Assembly (NCBI GenBank): GCA_965214335.1
Contig: CBDCBO010000005.1
Span: 372,001 to 436,000 of the forward strand
DNA length: 64,000 nt
Direction of reading: 5' to 3'
Source of the DNA: Velthaea sp965214335
GTDB lineage: Bacteria; Vulcanimicrobiota; Vulcanimicrobiia; Vulcanimicrobiales; Vulcanimicrobiaceae
This document shows positions 53,788 to 63,325 of the stretch, piece after piece. Below the pieces are notes generated by a model that was not told the origin of the DNA, ran no database searches, and saw nothing but the letters and a program-made list of their open reading frames with translations. Made by a program: the position numbers and the translations under genes. Each line of letters begins with the position of its first letter. Within the stretch, counting starts at the first letter, position 1.

Positions 53788-53825
53788 TGTTCGAGGTCAG
53801 AGCCGACCCAGTATCGCAGCTTGGC

Positions 53826-54872
53826 TTAGAAGCCTTCCGCGACCAGCTGACCGGCGTTCTCCTTGGTAAACGTCTTATCCGCGACGGTGATGATCGGCGG
53901 CAGCTTCGCGCCCGCGAAGTACTGATCGATGGCGTCGAAGGTACGCTTGCCGTAATGCGGATCGCACTGGACGCAGACGGAGAAGTTTCCGGCCGCAACC
54001 TGTTCGATCGCTTTCTTCTCGCCGTCGATCGAACCGACGAACAGCTTCTTGGAGAAGCCGGCTTCCTTGATCGCCTGGAACGCGCCCTCGGCCATCGCGT
54101 CGTTGTGCGCGTAAATCATGTCGATCTTTGGTCCAAAGCGCGTGATCCAGTTCGTCATGAGCTTCTTGCCGCCCGCGAGCGTGAAGTCGCCGTCTTGCGT
54201 GTCGAGCAGCGTAAAGCGTTTCTCGCTATCGATCACGTTGTGAAAACCGGTCTGGCGTTCGATCGCCGGAGCGGCGCCGGTTGAACCGCGGAATTCGACG
54301 TAATTGATCGGCCCCGTCGTGTTAGCGACCATCCAGTGGCCGACTTTCTCGCCTTCACCGATGAAGTTCGAGACGATGGCGGTCACGAAATCCATGCCGC
54401 CTTTGCCTTTGCTCGTGCGGTCGATTTCGATAACGGGCACGCCGGCCGCTAAGGCGCGGTCAGTGGCGGCGCGCAGCGGGTCGACTTCGCGTGGCGTGAT
54501 CACGATGAGGTCGCACTTTGCGGCGATGAGATCGGCCACGTCGCTGACTTGCTTGTTGGTATCGCTTTGCGCATTGGTCGACTTGAAGTCGTAATGCGCC
54601 GAGCGCAGTTTGGCTTCCGACTCCATGCTCGCCTGCTCGGCGAAGCGCCAAGCATTGTTGAGTTCGCTCTGCGAGAACCCGATCAAATACTTGTCTTTCT
54701 TGGCCATTTTTGCCGGCGTCTCATTAGCATTCATCGCAGCTCCCGCCCACCGGCCGCCGAAGCCGAAGGGAACTGCGGCGGCGCCGCCGAGAGCGGCGGT
54801 AAGCCGGAGGAATTCGGGCCGGTCGATCCGGCCGGTCTTGAGGTCACGCAGAATTTGAGAAATATCGCGCAC
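53826..54872 (-). CDS. Sugar-binding protein of ABC transporter (YtfQ-like)
   Basis: A 348-residue periplasmic binding protein, type 1 fold. The mature part starts at KYLIGFSQSELNNAWRFAEQ, like YtfQ (GFSQ). It continues with CDLIVITPREVDPLRAATDR, VPVIEIDRTSKGKGG, INYVEFRGSTGAAPAIERQT, MIYAHNDAMAEGAFQAIKEA and FVGSIDGEKKAIEQVAAGNF. The N-terminus has the shape of a Tat signal (GRIDRPEFLRLTAALGGAAA), but the second Arg is Pro. First gene of the importer operon. The ligand is probably a furanose or similar sugar; assigned by similarity only. Confidence 0.9.
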   Translation of the reverse strand: MRDISQILRDLKTGRIDRPEFLRLTAALGGAAAVPFGFGGRWAGAAMNANETPAKMAKKDKYLIGFSQSELNNAWRFAEQASMESEAKLRSAHYDFKSTNAQSDTNKQVSDVADLIAAKCDLIVITPREVDPLRAATDRALAAGVPVIEIDRTSKGKGGMDFVTAIVSNFIGEGEKVGHWMVANTTGPINYVEFRGSTGAAPAIERQTGFHNVIDSEKRFTLLDTQDGDFTLAGGKKLMTNWITRFGPKIDMIYAHNDAMAEGAFQAIKEAGFSKKLFVGSIDGEKKAIEQVAAGNFSVCVQCDPHYGKRTFDAIDQYFAGAKLPPIITVADKTFTKENAGQLVAEGF

Positions 54873-55732
54873 GGCACTCTCCTTGGAGGCTGACGAATCT
54901 CGCCGGCTGCTGAAGTCGGCGGCTGCTGACCGGCCTGGTAATGCTTTACATCGCCGGGCGCGGTTCGGCTGGAACTAATTTCCGAACGGTCCTTCGTCCA
55001 CGGCATACCGTTTCCCGCAAGCCTCGTCACGCTTTTGCTTCCCTTGAATTTTTAATGCTCCAGGACCGCTCACGAAAGCATTTCCGCTGAAGTTGCTGGC
55101 GACGTACCATTAGCGAGCAAGGAGGCGTAATATTTTACGCTGGGGAAGTCTGAATGCGGGCTAATTCCGCTTAGCGGCTCCTTAGCGTGGTCAAGCAAAA
55201 GTACGGGCACTTATTGCCAACCGGTGAGATAAGCAGAGCAACGTGACACAGGTTGAAACGGGACTTGCCCAACAAGCAACGCTTCTGCGCTTGATTTAAC
55301 GACTCGGAGCATTTTATGAAATAGTGGAAGAACCAGATTGAACTGCCTGGAGTAATGCAATCCTGCTCGAACAGACCGTTAGATGACAGCCAGCGTCGAA
55401 CGAGGATGTACAGATCGCAGACTCGGTAAGTGATGCTTTGACGAATACCTTTAAGCCGAAAATTCATGTTGGCTGCCGCGATCGCCATCGACGCGCGGGT
55501 CGTTTCCCACCACCTTCGCCTGGGGCGGTCGTTGCGAGAATGCAGCATGAAAGAGCCGGCTGTGCAGCCCGATGCGTTGACGCCGGGCGGAACGCCCAAT
55601 TTCCCGCTTGAGCCGAATCAAGAGCTTGGCCTCTGGTCGAAATGTCGGCGGCTTCGTCCGCGATAGCGTGGACGGCGGTCGGGTCGTGCGCCGCAATGGA
55701 CAGCGCTCAACGGTAAATTAAGGCCGGTAACG
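54873..55732. other. Long intergenic region, no supported gene
   Basis: This 860-bp stretch lies upstream of the sugar importer operon and should contain its promoter. A minus-strand frame at 55171-55599 is open for 142 codons but has no ribosome-binding site or recognised domain. Its content (SIWFFHYFIKCSESLN, RFNLCHVALLI) hints at a decayed transposase or similar remnant, without proof. Confidence 0.4.
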
Positions 55733-55828
55733 ATGACGAGTGTGCAAATCGTTGCAGCGGTCCTACTTGTCATACTGACCGCGAGTGCAGCAGATTATTC
55801 GTCGCGGCCGCGCGACGTGCAGGTGTAA
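55733..55828 (+). CDS. Small secreted or membrane peptide, 31 aa, possibly truncated
   Basis: ATG 55733 opens a peptide with a signal-like core (IVAAVLLVILTASAADYS) and a stop TAA at 55826. The frame continues after the stop as YEKGRLVDLKK to a second TAA at 55863, and the whole would make sense as one small exported protein. So a nonsense change may have shortened it. No strong ribosome-binding site. Directly upstream of the CPBP protease gene. Confidence 0.3.
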   Translation: MTSVQIVAAVLLVILTASAADYSSRPRDVQV

Positions 55829-55890
55829 TACGAAAAAGGCCGGCTCGTCGATTTGAAAAAGTAATTACAAATCAATCGGAGGAAGCATAC

Positions 55891-56640
55891 GTGAGTGGCG
55901 AGGAAACGACCCAAGCGGCGGTCTCAAATCCTTCCGATGGTTTTACAATAGGCCGGCTCATAGTCGGCACAATCGTCTTTATGATTTTAGGAACTTGCAG
56001 CGTTCGGCTGGTTTCGGACACACTATCGCCATTGACCGCTTCAACTTCCATTGCATCCGCGAACTCGTCGGCAACCGTCCTAATTGTTACGCAAGCGCTA
56101 TTCTATTCCCCACTCTTAGCCGTCGGATCGTTTGTTATTCCGTGGGTTGCCCGTCGTTCGTACTTTGAACTGGGCTTGCGCATTCCCGTTGCACGCGACT
56201 TGGTAATTGCTGTAGCCTCAGCGGCACTTATCATTGCGTCAGACTCTTCAATACGCGCCATGACAGAAGTCGTCGCTGACAAAATGGCTTCGAGAAGTGT
56301 TGAGCCGGCTTTAACGTCACCTCCATCTGATCCGAAACTTATTTTAGGTTTGTTCCTGCTAACGTCAATCTTTAGTCCTGTCATGGAAGAAACGTTCTTT
56401 CGTGGCTTTATTTTCAACGCTTTACGACACTATACAGCTCCAGCTGTAGCTGTCGTCATAAGCGCCGCAATATTTGCCGTTGGACACGCCGAACCAACTG
56501 AATTCTTCCCGTTGCTTGCCACCGGCGCAATATTAGCGGCGGTATATGAGCGCACGCGCTCTTTAACAATAGTAGTGCTTGGGCATGGTCTTGTTAATAC
56601 AGTTTACCTTGCTAGCTCCCTGGTTTTTCACCCAGGGTAG
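55891..56640 (+). CDS. CPBP-family intramembrane metalloprotease (CAAX protease-like)
   Basis: A 249-residue membrane protein with several hydrophobic helices. The conserved motifs of the family are VMEETFFRGFIFNAL (EExxxR), FAVGHAEPTEF and VLGHGLVNTVYLA. It starts at GTG with an excellent ribosome-binding site GGAGGAAG (55878-55885). Members act in prenyl-protein processing, bacteriocin immunity or stress signalling; the target here is unknown. A+T content is somewhat higher than in the neighbours. Confidence 0.9.
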   Translation: MSGEETTQAAVSNPSDGFTIGRLIVGTIVFMILGTCSVRLVSDTLSPLTASTSIASANSSATVLIVTQALFYSPLLAVGSFVIPWVARRSYFELGLRIPVARDLVIAVASAALIIASDSSIRAMTEVVADKMASRSVEPALTSPPSDPKLILGLFLLTSIFSPVMEETFFRGFIFNALRHYTAPAVAVVISAAIFAVGHAEPTEFFPLLATGAILAAVYERTRSLTIVVLGHGLVNTVYLASSLVFHPG

Positions 56641-56760
56641 AAATCATAGCGCCGCCAGAGCGGTCTTTGTCTGTCGTTTCCGCGCGTCACTTATCGTGGA
56701 GCAGAGGCGCTGTGCGCGCTGAACCAACAAGCCGGCGTATTAGCCGAACGGCGCAAACGT

Positions 56761-57996
56761 TTAACGTTCGTCGTACGCGATGCGCGCGCCCAGACGACCG
56801 GCGCGCAGCGACCAGATGTATGCCAGGGCAACTCCAATGCCCGCGACGCCGACGGTCAAGCCGATATTCACGTACGCTTTATACGGCAACGCGCCGCTGA
56901 GCACGCTGCCCAGCGATCCGCCCAGCATTTGCGTTGCGCCGAGCATTCCGGAGGCCACGCCCGCCATCTTGCCGGCCTCCTCCATCCCGGCGGCATACAC
57001 ATTGGGAATGATGAGGCCGAACGTAAACGCGTAAGCCGCCATGGTGGCAACGAATTCCCAGGCCGCCGGCTGATGCGGGAGCAACACGTTCACGCCGAAT
57101 ACCAGCATGCCGAGTATCGCGGCAGCGATCGACGCGCAGGCCAGGAGCCGTTCGGGTGCAACGCGGTGCGCGAACATCGCCGTCGTCCACGAACCCACCA
57201 GGATGGCTCCCGAGCTTATTGCAAAAGCGATCCCGAACGCGGTATTCGAAAGCCCTAACTCGCGCACCAGAACGAACGGCGACCCGCTGATTAAAGTAAA
57301 TAAACCGGCGAACGAACATGCCACGAGCAAACACAACGGAACCGAACGCGGCAGCGCCAGAAAAGCGCGATAGCGCTCGAACGTGCCGGTCCGCGCAGAC
57401 TCACTCGTGCCGCGCAGTGTTTCGGGTAACCACAATGCCGTCGCCGCCAACAGCAGCAGGCCGCCGACCACCAATGCAAGATAGATCGCACGCCAGCCCA
57501 GCGGCAAGACGGCGGCTCCCAGCAGCGGCGCGAGCATCGGCACGACGCCCGAAACGACGCCGGCATAGGCCTGCATTTTGGCCGCGCGCATCCGGTCGGT
57601 AAACACATCGCGAATGATCGCTCGCCCGCCGACCGCGCCGGCACACGCGCCGAGGCCTTGAAAAAAACGCGCGACGACAAGAAAGATCCCGTTCGTCGCG
57701 CCCGCACACAGCAAGCCCGCGAGCGCGAAGAGCGCCGCGCCACCGATGATCACCGGCCGCCGGCCAAATCGATCCGATACCGGTCCGACAATGAGTTGGC
57801 CCAGTGCGAAGGCCAACATGAACGAGCCGAGCGTCGCCGCAATGACGCCGTCCGACGTTGCCAACGCGCGAGCCATGACGGGTAACGCCGGCAGACTGGT
57901 GTCGATCCCCAGCGGCGCCAGGGTGGTGATGACGCTGAGCAGTACGACAAACCACCGCGACCGCGGACTTACCCGACGCCAACCCACGCGCCGCAC
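56761..57996 (-). CDS. MFS drug exporter, Bcr/CflA type
   Basis: A 411-residue transporter with about 12 membrane helices. Motif A is seen in VGPVSDRFGRRPVIIGGAAL, with ARFFQGLGACAGAVGGRAII characteristic of Bcr/CflA-type drug:proton antiporters. The start was taken as ATG 57996; a later Met is possible. Stands alone, facing away from the TonB receptor gene. Substrate unknown. Confidence 0.9.
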   Translation of the reverse strand: MRRVGWRRVSPRSRWFVVLLSVITTLAPLGIDTSLPALPVMARALATSDGVIAATLGSFMLAFALGQLIVGPVSDRFGRRPVIIGGAALFALAGLLCAGATNGIFLVVARFFQGLGACAGAVGGRAIIRDVFTDRMRAAKMQAYAGVVSGVVPMLAPLLGAAVLPLGWRAIYLALVVGGLLLLAATALWLPETLRGTSESARTGTFERYRAFLALPRSVPLCLLVACSFAGLFTLISGSPFVLVRELGLSNTAFGIAFAISSGAILVGSWTTAMFAHRVAPERLLACASIAAAILGMLVFGVNVLLPHQPAAWEFVATMAAYAFTFGLIIPNVYAAGMEEAGKMAGVASGMLGATQMLGGSLGSVLSGALPYKAYVNIGLTVGVAGIGVALAYIWSLRAGRLGARIAYDER

Positions 57997-58289
57997 AACT
58001 TCAGTCGTACGGCGTCAGTTGCGACGACCGCAAGCCGCGTGTCGCGCGCCCTGACTCTTTACCGGGCTGCCGGGCGCATACCGGTGGCTATCGAGGCCTC
58101 CGGTCACCGGCGCACGAAAACGTCTGCTTCGTGAACTCTGTCTGGTTGTTCGGTTGCCGCGTACGTTGGGCGGCCGCGTTGCTTGTCGCCACCGCCGGCC
58201 GCTTCATGATCGGCTCGATCGGCAGTGCCGGGCCGGCCGGCCGTGCGCGGCACCATCGGCACCGCTCGAACGCCGCTTACCTACCCCTG

Positions 58290-61025
58290 ATGCGGTGCCT
58301 GTTCGCGGCGCTGGCCGCGCTCGCGCTACGCCTGCCGGTGAACGCGGCGGAATCGACGACGGGCATTCTGCTCGGTTCGGTGCTCACGACCGCCGGAACT
58401 CCGGTGGGCAAAGCGGAGATTTCCGCGGTATCGGCGTCGGGGCGTTACGCCGCCGTAACCGACGCACGCGGTCGATTTACCATTCTGGGTATTATCGCTG
58501 ACACGTATCTTGTTTCGGCCCAAGCGCCCGGCTACGCGGCCGCCGCACGCAGCGGGATTACCGTCTTGCCGGGCGCCAGCGCACAATTAACGTTTCGCAT
58601 CGAACCGTTGTTGAAGACGATCGGCTCGGTGCGCGCAACCGCGAGTGCGATCGCCGTCGGGTCGTCGGCCGATACATTTACCGTCTCGGGTCAGGCTGCG
58701 CGCGCCCAAGCACCGGTGGCGTCGTCATCCGGTTTGGGCAATTACGCGGCGGGCAGCGTACAGGGCGCCATTTCAGCGGTGCCCGGTGTCGGCCTGGATA
58801 GCTTCGGCAACGCCATCCTGCGCGGTGGCAAAGTCGATGATGCAAGTTTTAATTATGACTCCGTGCCGGTGCCGCAGGGCCTGGTGGCGGAACCGGGCGG
58901 CAACGTCGTCGGCGCGCAACTGCCGACGACGGGCATCGCCGCGACGGTCGTTACCTTAGGCGGGTTTCAAGCCGAAGGTGAAAACGCGCTGGGCGGAACG
59001 ATCGACCAGATTCCCGCCGTCGGCACGTATCCCGGCCAGACTACGCTCGAATACGTGAACGGCACCGGTCCGCAGGCCTCGCGCGCGTCGTTCACGAGTC
59101 TGTGGGCCACGCCCGACCGTCGCTGGCGCTATGCCGCATCGACGACCGTCGGCAGCGAATACTTCGCGTACGGCGATGGTCACACGTTTTATCCCGCCGA
59201 AGCCGGAACGTACGGCCTGGCGCTGCAAAGTCGCCGCCAATGGTCGAGTGCCGCGAACGTGCATTTTTCACCCCGGCCGAATGACGATTTTTCGTTCATC
59301 GCGCTGGTCGGCGCCGCGACCTACGATGCTTACGGCACGCCGTTCGGCGGTCAACGAGCCGGCGCGTTCGACTATCCGAATCCGCCGCCGGTCAATGTGT
59401 TTCCCGGCGAGACGAATCCTGACGCCATCGTCACAACCGCCGCGTCCGTGCACGGAACGTACGATATTCTCAAGGCGCAGTGGGTGCACACCTTCGCGCA
59501 TTCACTGCGCCGCGTGCAAGTGTATCAGACCCAGTTCGGCTCGCAGTCGGGCGGTCCGTTCTGGGACGACTTGTCGTTCCCCAACGGCAGCATTTCGCTC
59601 CTGGCCCGTCAGGGCGGCCGCCAAACCGGCTTCAATTACGATGTCGATGATGTCGCCGGCGAACGCCAGCATGTAAAATACGGCATCGAATACCGCGTGA
59701 ACAACAGCTTTCTCACGCAGGTCGTGCCGACCGCGAACGAATTCATCGCGTCGAACCCGACGTTGTTTTCGTATCTTGCGTATGCCGGCGATACGTGGAA
59801 CATCGGTCAACGGTTCGATGTCACGGCGACCGCGCGGTATAACGCGACGCATATCGTGCCGAGCTCGGGCACGCGTTACGGCGTGACGGCGATCGACCCA
59901 CATGGCTCGGCGGTGTACCGGCTGGGCAACGAGTATGCCTTACGCGTGAGTTTCGATCATACGACCGTTGCGCCCAAGCCGCTCGAAGCCGACCGCACCG
60001 ATTCAACCAACGTCGATACCGGTGGTGCTGCCGCGCCGTTCGTTCCGCTCGCGCCGGAAACCACCAACGCGTTCACGTATTCCTTCGAAGGCGGCCGCCG
60101 GACGCCGTTCCGGCTGACGTACTTCGCGGAGCATCAACGCAACCGCATCGACGTGCTGCCGGCGAATTTTCGTTCGGTCGCGGCCGGCGACTCGAATGCC
60201 TCGGCGATCGGCATTCCGACGAATGCCGGCGAGCTGGTCGGACACGGGCTCGAATTATGGGTTAAACATGATGGGTTTGCGTTGCAGACCAATCTGCTTC
60301 GCGTATACTCATCGAGCGCGTCGCAATTCGCCTACAACGGACTCAATGCCGCCGCCGTCGCCGCCGGCCACTTAACGCCGATCAGTTATCTACCGGATTT
60401 CACGACGACCCTATCCTATCAAGTGAATGCCGGCAAGCGCGTCCGCCTCACGCCGGCGATTTCGTATGAATCGGGTTATCCGTACGGCAACGGCACGCGA
60501 GCTTGGGTCTTCGATGCAGTCACCGGCAAACCCGAACAAGTACCGAACGATAACTTCATCAACCCCGGCTATAATTATTATTTCCTCAAAAACCCGTCAT
60601 TGCCGTTTAGCGCGGCGACCAATCCGTATATCGGAACGCTCGGTACGAGCGAGGGCAGCGATCCCAATACGTTGCGGACGACGCCGCAAATGCTCGTGTC
60701 GCTGCACCTCGAAGGCGACATCACGCGCCGTCTCACCGCGTTCGTCGATGTCTTCAATCTGCTCGGCGTTACGACACCGACTCAAGTGCAAGGCAATCCG
60801 TATCTCATCGGTCCGCCCGGCTACACCGGTTCCGTCGCGGGCTCACCCTACGCGACGTACTACGGACAGCAAATCGGCGGCGGCCAATACACGCTGGGCA
60901 ACGGCGTGCCGACCAACGACGGTAAGACGCAAGCGTTGCCCTGGTCGTATGGCCGGGCGGCGTACGTTCCCGAAGGTTATCCGATGGCGCGTTCCGTGCA
61001 GCTGGGGTTGCGCTACAAACTGTGA
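58290..61025 (+). CDS. TonB-dependent outer-membrane receptor with carboxypeptidase-like domain
   Basis: 911 residues from ATG 58290, chosen because a signal peptide (MRCLFAALAALALRLPVNAA) begins there; the longer frame starting at 58131 would bury it. Residues about 25-105 form a carboxypeptidase-regulatory-like beta domain (GSVLTTAGTPVGKAEISAVS, GRFTILGIIADTYLVSAQAP). A plug-like domain follows, with SVQGAISAVPGVGLDSFGNA and ILRGGKVDDASFNYDSVPVP. The rest is a 22-strand-type barrel ending in an aromatic C-terminus region (RSVQLGLRYKL). It imports a siderophore or other large nutrient; the ligand is unknown. Confidence 0.88.
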   Translation: MRCLFAALAALALRLPVNAAESTTGILLGSVLTTAGTPVGKAEISAVSASGRYAAVTDARGRFTILGIIADTYLVSAQAPGYAAAARSGITVLPGASAQLTFRIEPLLKTIGSVRATASAIAVGSSADTFTVSGQAARAQAPVASSSGLGNYAAGSVQGAISAVPGVGLDSFGNAILRGGKVDDASFNYDSVPVPQGLVAEPGGNVVGAQLPTTGIAATVVTLGGFQAEGENALGGTIDQIPAVGTYPGQTTLEYVNGTGPQASRASFTSLWATPDRRWRYAASTTVGSEYFAYGDGHTFYPAEAGTYGLALQSRRQWSSAANVHFSPRPNDDFSFIALVGAATYDAYGTPFGGQRAGAFDYPNPPPVNVFPGETNPDAIVTTAASVHGTYDILKAQWVHTFAHSLRRVQVYQTQFGSQSGGPFWDDLSFPNGSISLLARQGGRQTGFNYDVDDVAGERQHVKYGIEYRVNNSFLTQVVPTANEFIASNPTLFSYLAYAGDTWNIGQRFDVTATARYNATHIVPSSGTRYGVTAIDPHGSAVYRLGNEYALRVSFDHTTVAPKPLEADRTDSTNVDTGGAAAPFVPLAPETTNAFTYSFEGGRRTPFRLTYFAEHQRNRIDVLPANFRSVAAGDSNASAIGIPTNAGELVGHGLELWVKHDGFALQTNLLRVYSSSASQFAYNGLNAAAVAAGHLTPISYLPDFTTTLSYQVNAGKRVRLTPAISYESGYPYGNGTRAWVFDAVTGKPEQVPNDNFINPGYNYYFLKNPSLPFSAATNPYIGTLGTSEGSDPNTLRTTPQMLVSLHLEGDITRRLTAFVDVFNLLGVTTPTQVQGNPYLIGPPGYTGSVAGSPYATYYGQQIGGGQYTLGNGVPTNDGKTQALPWSYGRAAYVPEGYPMARSVQLGLRYKL

Positions 61026-61033
61026 GCACGTAG

Positions 61034-61813
61034 GTGGATTTCGGTCTGCGCGGTAAGCGCGCGCTGGTGTGCGCGGCGAGTAAAGGCCTGGGGCGCGGGT
61101 GCGCTGAGGCGTTAGCTCGCGAGGGCGTACGAGTCACAATTGTCGCCCGCACCCTCAAGACACTGAGCGTGGCGGCACGCGAGATCGAGGCGGCATCCGG
61201 TACACCGATTACATATGCCGTCGCCGACGTTACGACCGCCGCCGGACGCGCCGCGGCACTCAAGGCGTGTCCGGATCCCGATATTTTGGTGAACAATGCC
61301 GGAGGTCCGCCGCCCGGCTCGTTTCGAGATTGGGAGCGCGACGATTGGCTGCGCGCCATCGACGCCAATATGTTGGCGCCGATCGAGTTGATTCGCGCGA
61401 CAATCGACAGCATGACCGCCCGCGGCTTCGGCCGGATAGTCAACATTACGTCGAGTGCGGTAAAGGCACCGATTCCGGTGCTGGGCCTTTCCAACGGCGC
61501 TCGCAGCGGGCTGACCGGCTTCATCGCCGGCCTGGCACGCGAAGTCGCGCCGTTGGGTGTGACGGTAAATAATCTCTTGCCGGGTTCGTTCGCGACGGAT
61601 CGGCTGGCAACGACGATGGCGGCCGACGCCCGGCAAGCGGGGCGCACGATCGAAGAACAGATCGCGTTACGCGCCGCCGCCGTACCGGTGCGGCGCCTCG
61701 GCCGGCCCGAAGAGTTTGGCGCGCTGTGTGCGTTCATCTGCAGCACGAGTGCCGGCTACATCACGGGCCAAAACATCCTCATCGACGGCGGAGCGTACCC
61801 CGGAACCTTCTAG
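61034..61813 (+). CDS. SDR-family oxidoreductase, atypical active site
   Basis: A 259-residue Rossmann-fold protein starting at GTG 61034, eight bases after the TonB receptor gene. The cofactor loop is ALVCAASKGLGRGCAEALAR and the NNAG motif is present (ILVNNAGGPPPG), as is the Ser of the active site (INITSSAVKA-like VNITSSAVKAPIP). The catalytic YxxxK is replaced: the position reads SNGAR. The C-terminus GYITGQNILIDGGAYPG is normal. Some FabG-like SDRs with this change are known from annotation; their chemistry is unclear. Confidence 0.88.
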   Translation: MDFGLRGKRALVCAASKGLGRGCAEALAREGVRVTIVARTLKTLSVAAREIEAASGTPITYAVADVTTAAGRAAALKACPDPDILVNNAGGPPPGSFRDWERDDWLRAIDANMLAPIELIRATIDSMTARGFGRIVNITSSAVKAPIPVLGLSNGARSGLTGFIAGLAREVAPLGVTVNNLLPGSFATDRLATTMAADARQAGRTIEEQIALRAAAVPVRRLGRPEEFGALCAFICSTSAGYITGQNILIDGGAYPGTF

Positions 61814-61863
61814 CACTCGGCGCCCGCGGTGTTCGGTGGTGCGTGGATCGCATCCGAAGCTCA

Positions 61864-63300
61864 CTACGTTTCGGACGCGCTCCGCTGGTCGAACAGCGTC
61901 TCATGCAAACCGTGCAGCGCGGCCGTTATCGAAGTCGCGCCGGCGGGTGCATCCGGTCCGTGCATTGCGATGGCACGGCGCGAAACACCGATCGCGCGAC
62001 GAACGGCCGCGACCGGCAGATGCTTTCCGGCCGGCGCACCGGCGAAGGATTGCACGCGGGCGTGGGCAACCGTCGCCAGCTCGACCCAGGTTGCCGGGTG
62101 CGCGTCGGCGGCGCCGCGCCCAAACATTCGCCGATGCCAGCGCGCCGGCGGCGACACGTGCTCGAGTTCGCGCATGCGTTGCGCGAGCAGATCGTGCTTT
62201 GATTGCCGCTCGGCGTGCGCGTCGGGCGGCGTGCCGACCACGTCGTCAAGTGCCGCCAGCGCGTCGGCTAACCGGCGCCGGATGACGGCTTCGAGTTTGA
62301 TCGGCGCCACGTACCACGCCGCGGCGCCGGCGCACAGCGCGCCCGCCAAGATCGCCGCCAAACGTAGGCCCAGAAACGCGATACTCGAACCGGCGGGTTG
62401 CGCGATGAGCGCCAGGACGAGCGTCATGCAAGCCGCCCAATATGCGTAATTTAGTTCGCGCAGCGCCAAGCCCAAATAGAGGATCGTAAAGATCGCAGCC
62501 GCTTCCGCAATACCGCTGGGTACCCATATCCGGGTCAGCAGCGCCGCAGCAATGGTTCCGGCTAGTGCGCCCAGCAAACGCAGCGCGCCTTTATACGCCG
62601 CGTCCCCGCGGCTGCGGATGCCGCTGTTGACGATGAACGCCGTTAGCACGCACCAGCCCCAATGCGCGGGAAAGAGCACAAATCCGGTACCGAATGCGAG
62701 ACCGATGCCCACGCCCATTTGCAGCGCCAAGCGGGTCGTCGGCGAGAAGCGGGCGCGCTGCTCGCGCTTGATACCGGCGACGGTCGCCGCTGCAAAGATA
62801 GCCGCCGGCGAGCCCGCTCGCGCAGCGCACCACGCCGTCACCGCGACCGCCGAGGCGGCGCATACCGCGGCGGCGACAACCAGCAGCAGATCGACGACAA
62901 ATCCACCCGGAGCGTCCGCGCGCGCCGGCGCGATCAGGATGCCGACGAGCGGCATCGCGATGATGCGCCCGGCAATCCGGCCGCGCGGGCCGAAATTGCG
63001 CAACCACACCGAGCCGAACACGCCGGCGGTAAACAGGACCGCGCCGGCCACCGCGTGAGTGAGCAAGAGCCACCCGATCCCCGCCGCCGCCATCGCAGTC
63101 AGCGCGATCGTCGCGGGTAGGAAGACCAGCGGCGCCTCGGGCGCCCGCCCCGCGCGGCCGGATAAGCTCAAGGTCAGAATCGCGGCCAAGATTGCCGGCC
63201 CGGGCTTTGCTCCCAACCAGCCGCACAGCGCGTACGTGCACCCAAAGCTGACGACGGTCGCCGTCGTCGTCAGCGCAGCTTGCCCGAAGCGCGGTCGCAT
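61864..63300 (-). CDS. FUSC-family inner-membrane exporter
   Basis: A 478-residue protein with two blocks of hydrophobic segments. Residues 1-170 contain several helices, and a second block (GVGIGLAFGTGFVLFPAHWG, WCVLTAFIVNSGI, LLGALAGTIAAALL, YWAACMTLVLALIAQP) is typical of FUSC/aromatic-acid-exporter proteins. A C-terminal cytosolic helical part follows. These proteins export aromatic acids or related compounds. It lies 25 bp after the aminotransferase stop, so the two may be cotranscribed. Confidence 0.85.
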   Translation of the reverse strand: MRPRFGQAALTTTATVVSFGCTYALCGWLGAKPGPAILAAILTLSLSGRAGRAPEAPLVFLPATIALTAMAAAGIGWLLLTHAVAGAVLFTAGVFGSVWLRNFGPRGRIAGRIIAMPLVGILIAPARADAPGGFVVDLLLVVAAAVCAASAVAVTAWCAARAGSPAAIFAAATVAGIKREQRARFSPTTRLALQMGVGIGLAFGTGFVLFPAHWGWCVLTAFIVNSGIRSRGDAAYKGALRLLGALAGTIAAALLTRIWVPSGIAEAAAIFTILYLGLALRELNYAYWAACMTLVLALIAQPAGSSIAFLGLRLAAILAGALCAGAAAWYVAPIKLEAVIRRRLADALAALDDVVGTPPDAHAERQSKHDLLAQRMRELEHVSPPARWHRRMFGRGAADAHPATWVELATVAHARVQSFAGAPAGKHLPVAAVRRAIGVSRRAIAMHGPDAPAGATSITAALHGLHETLFDQRSASET

Positions 63301-63325
63301 CGCCGCTAGCGGCGCCGGGGCGCCG

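Noticed and set aside
55171..55599. 142-codon minus-strand gene upstream of the sugar importer
   Set aside because: No ribosome-binding site or family match, and unusual composition. At best a remnant.
58131..58289. Longer N-terminus of the TonB receptor
   Set aside because: It would place 53 charged and mixed residues before a clear signal peptide that starts at 58290.
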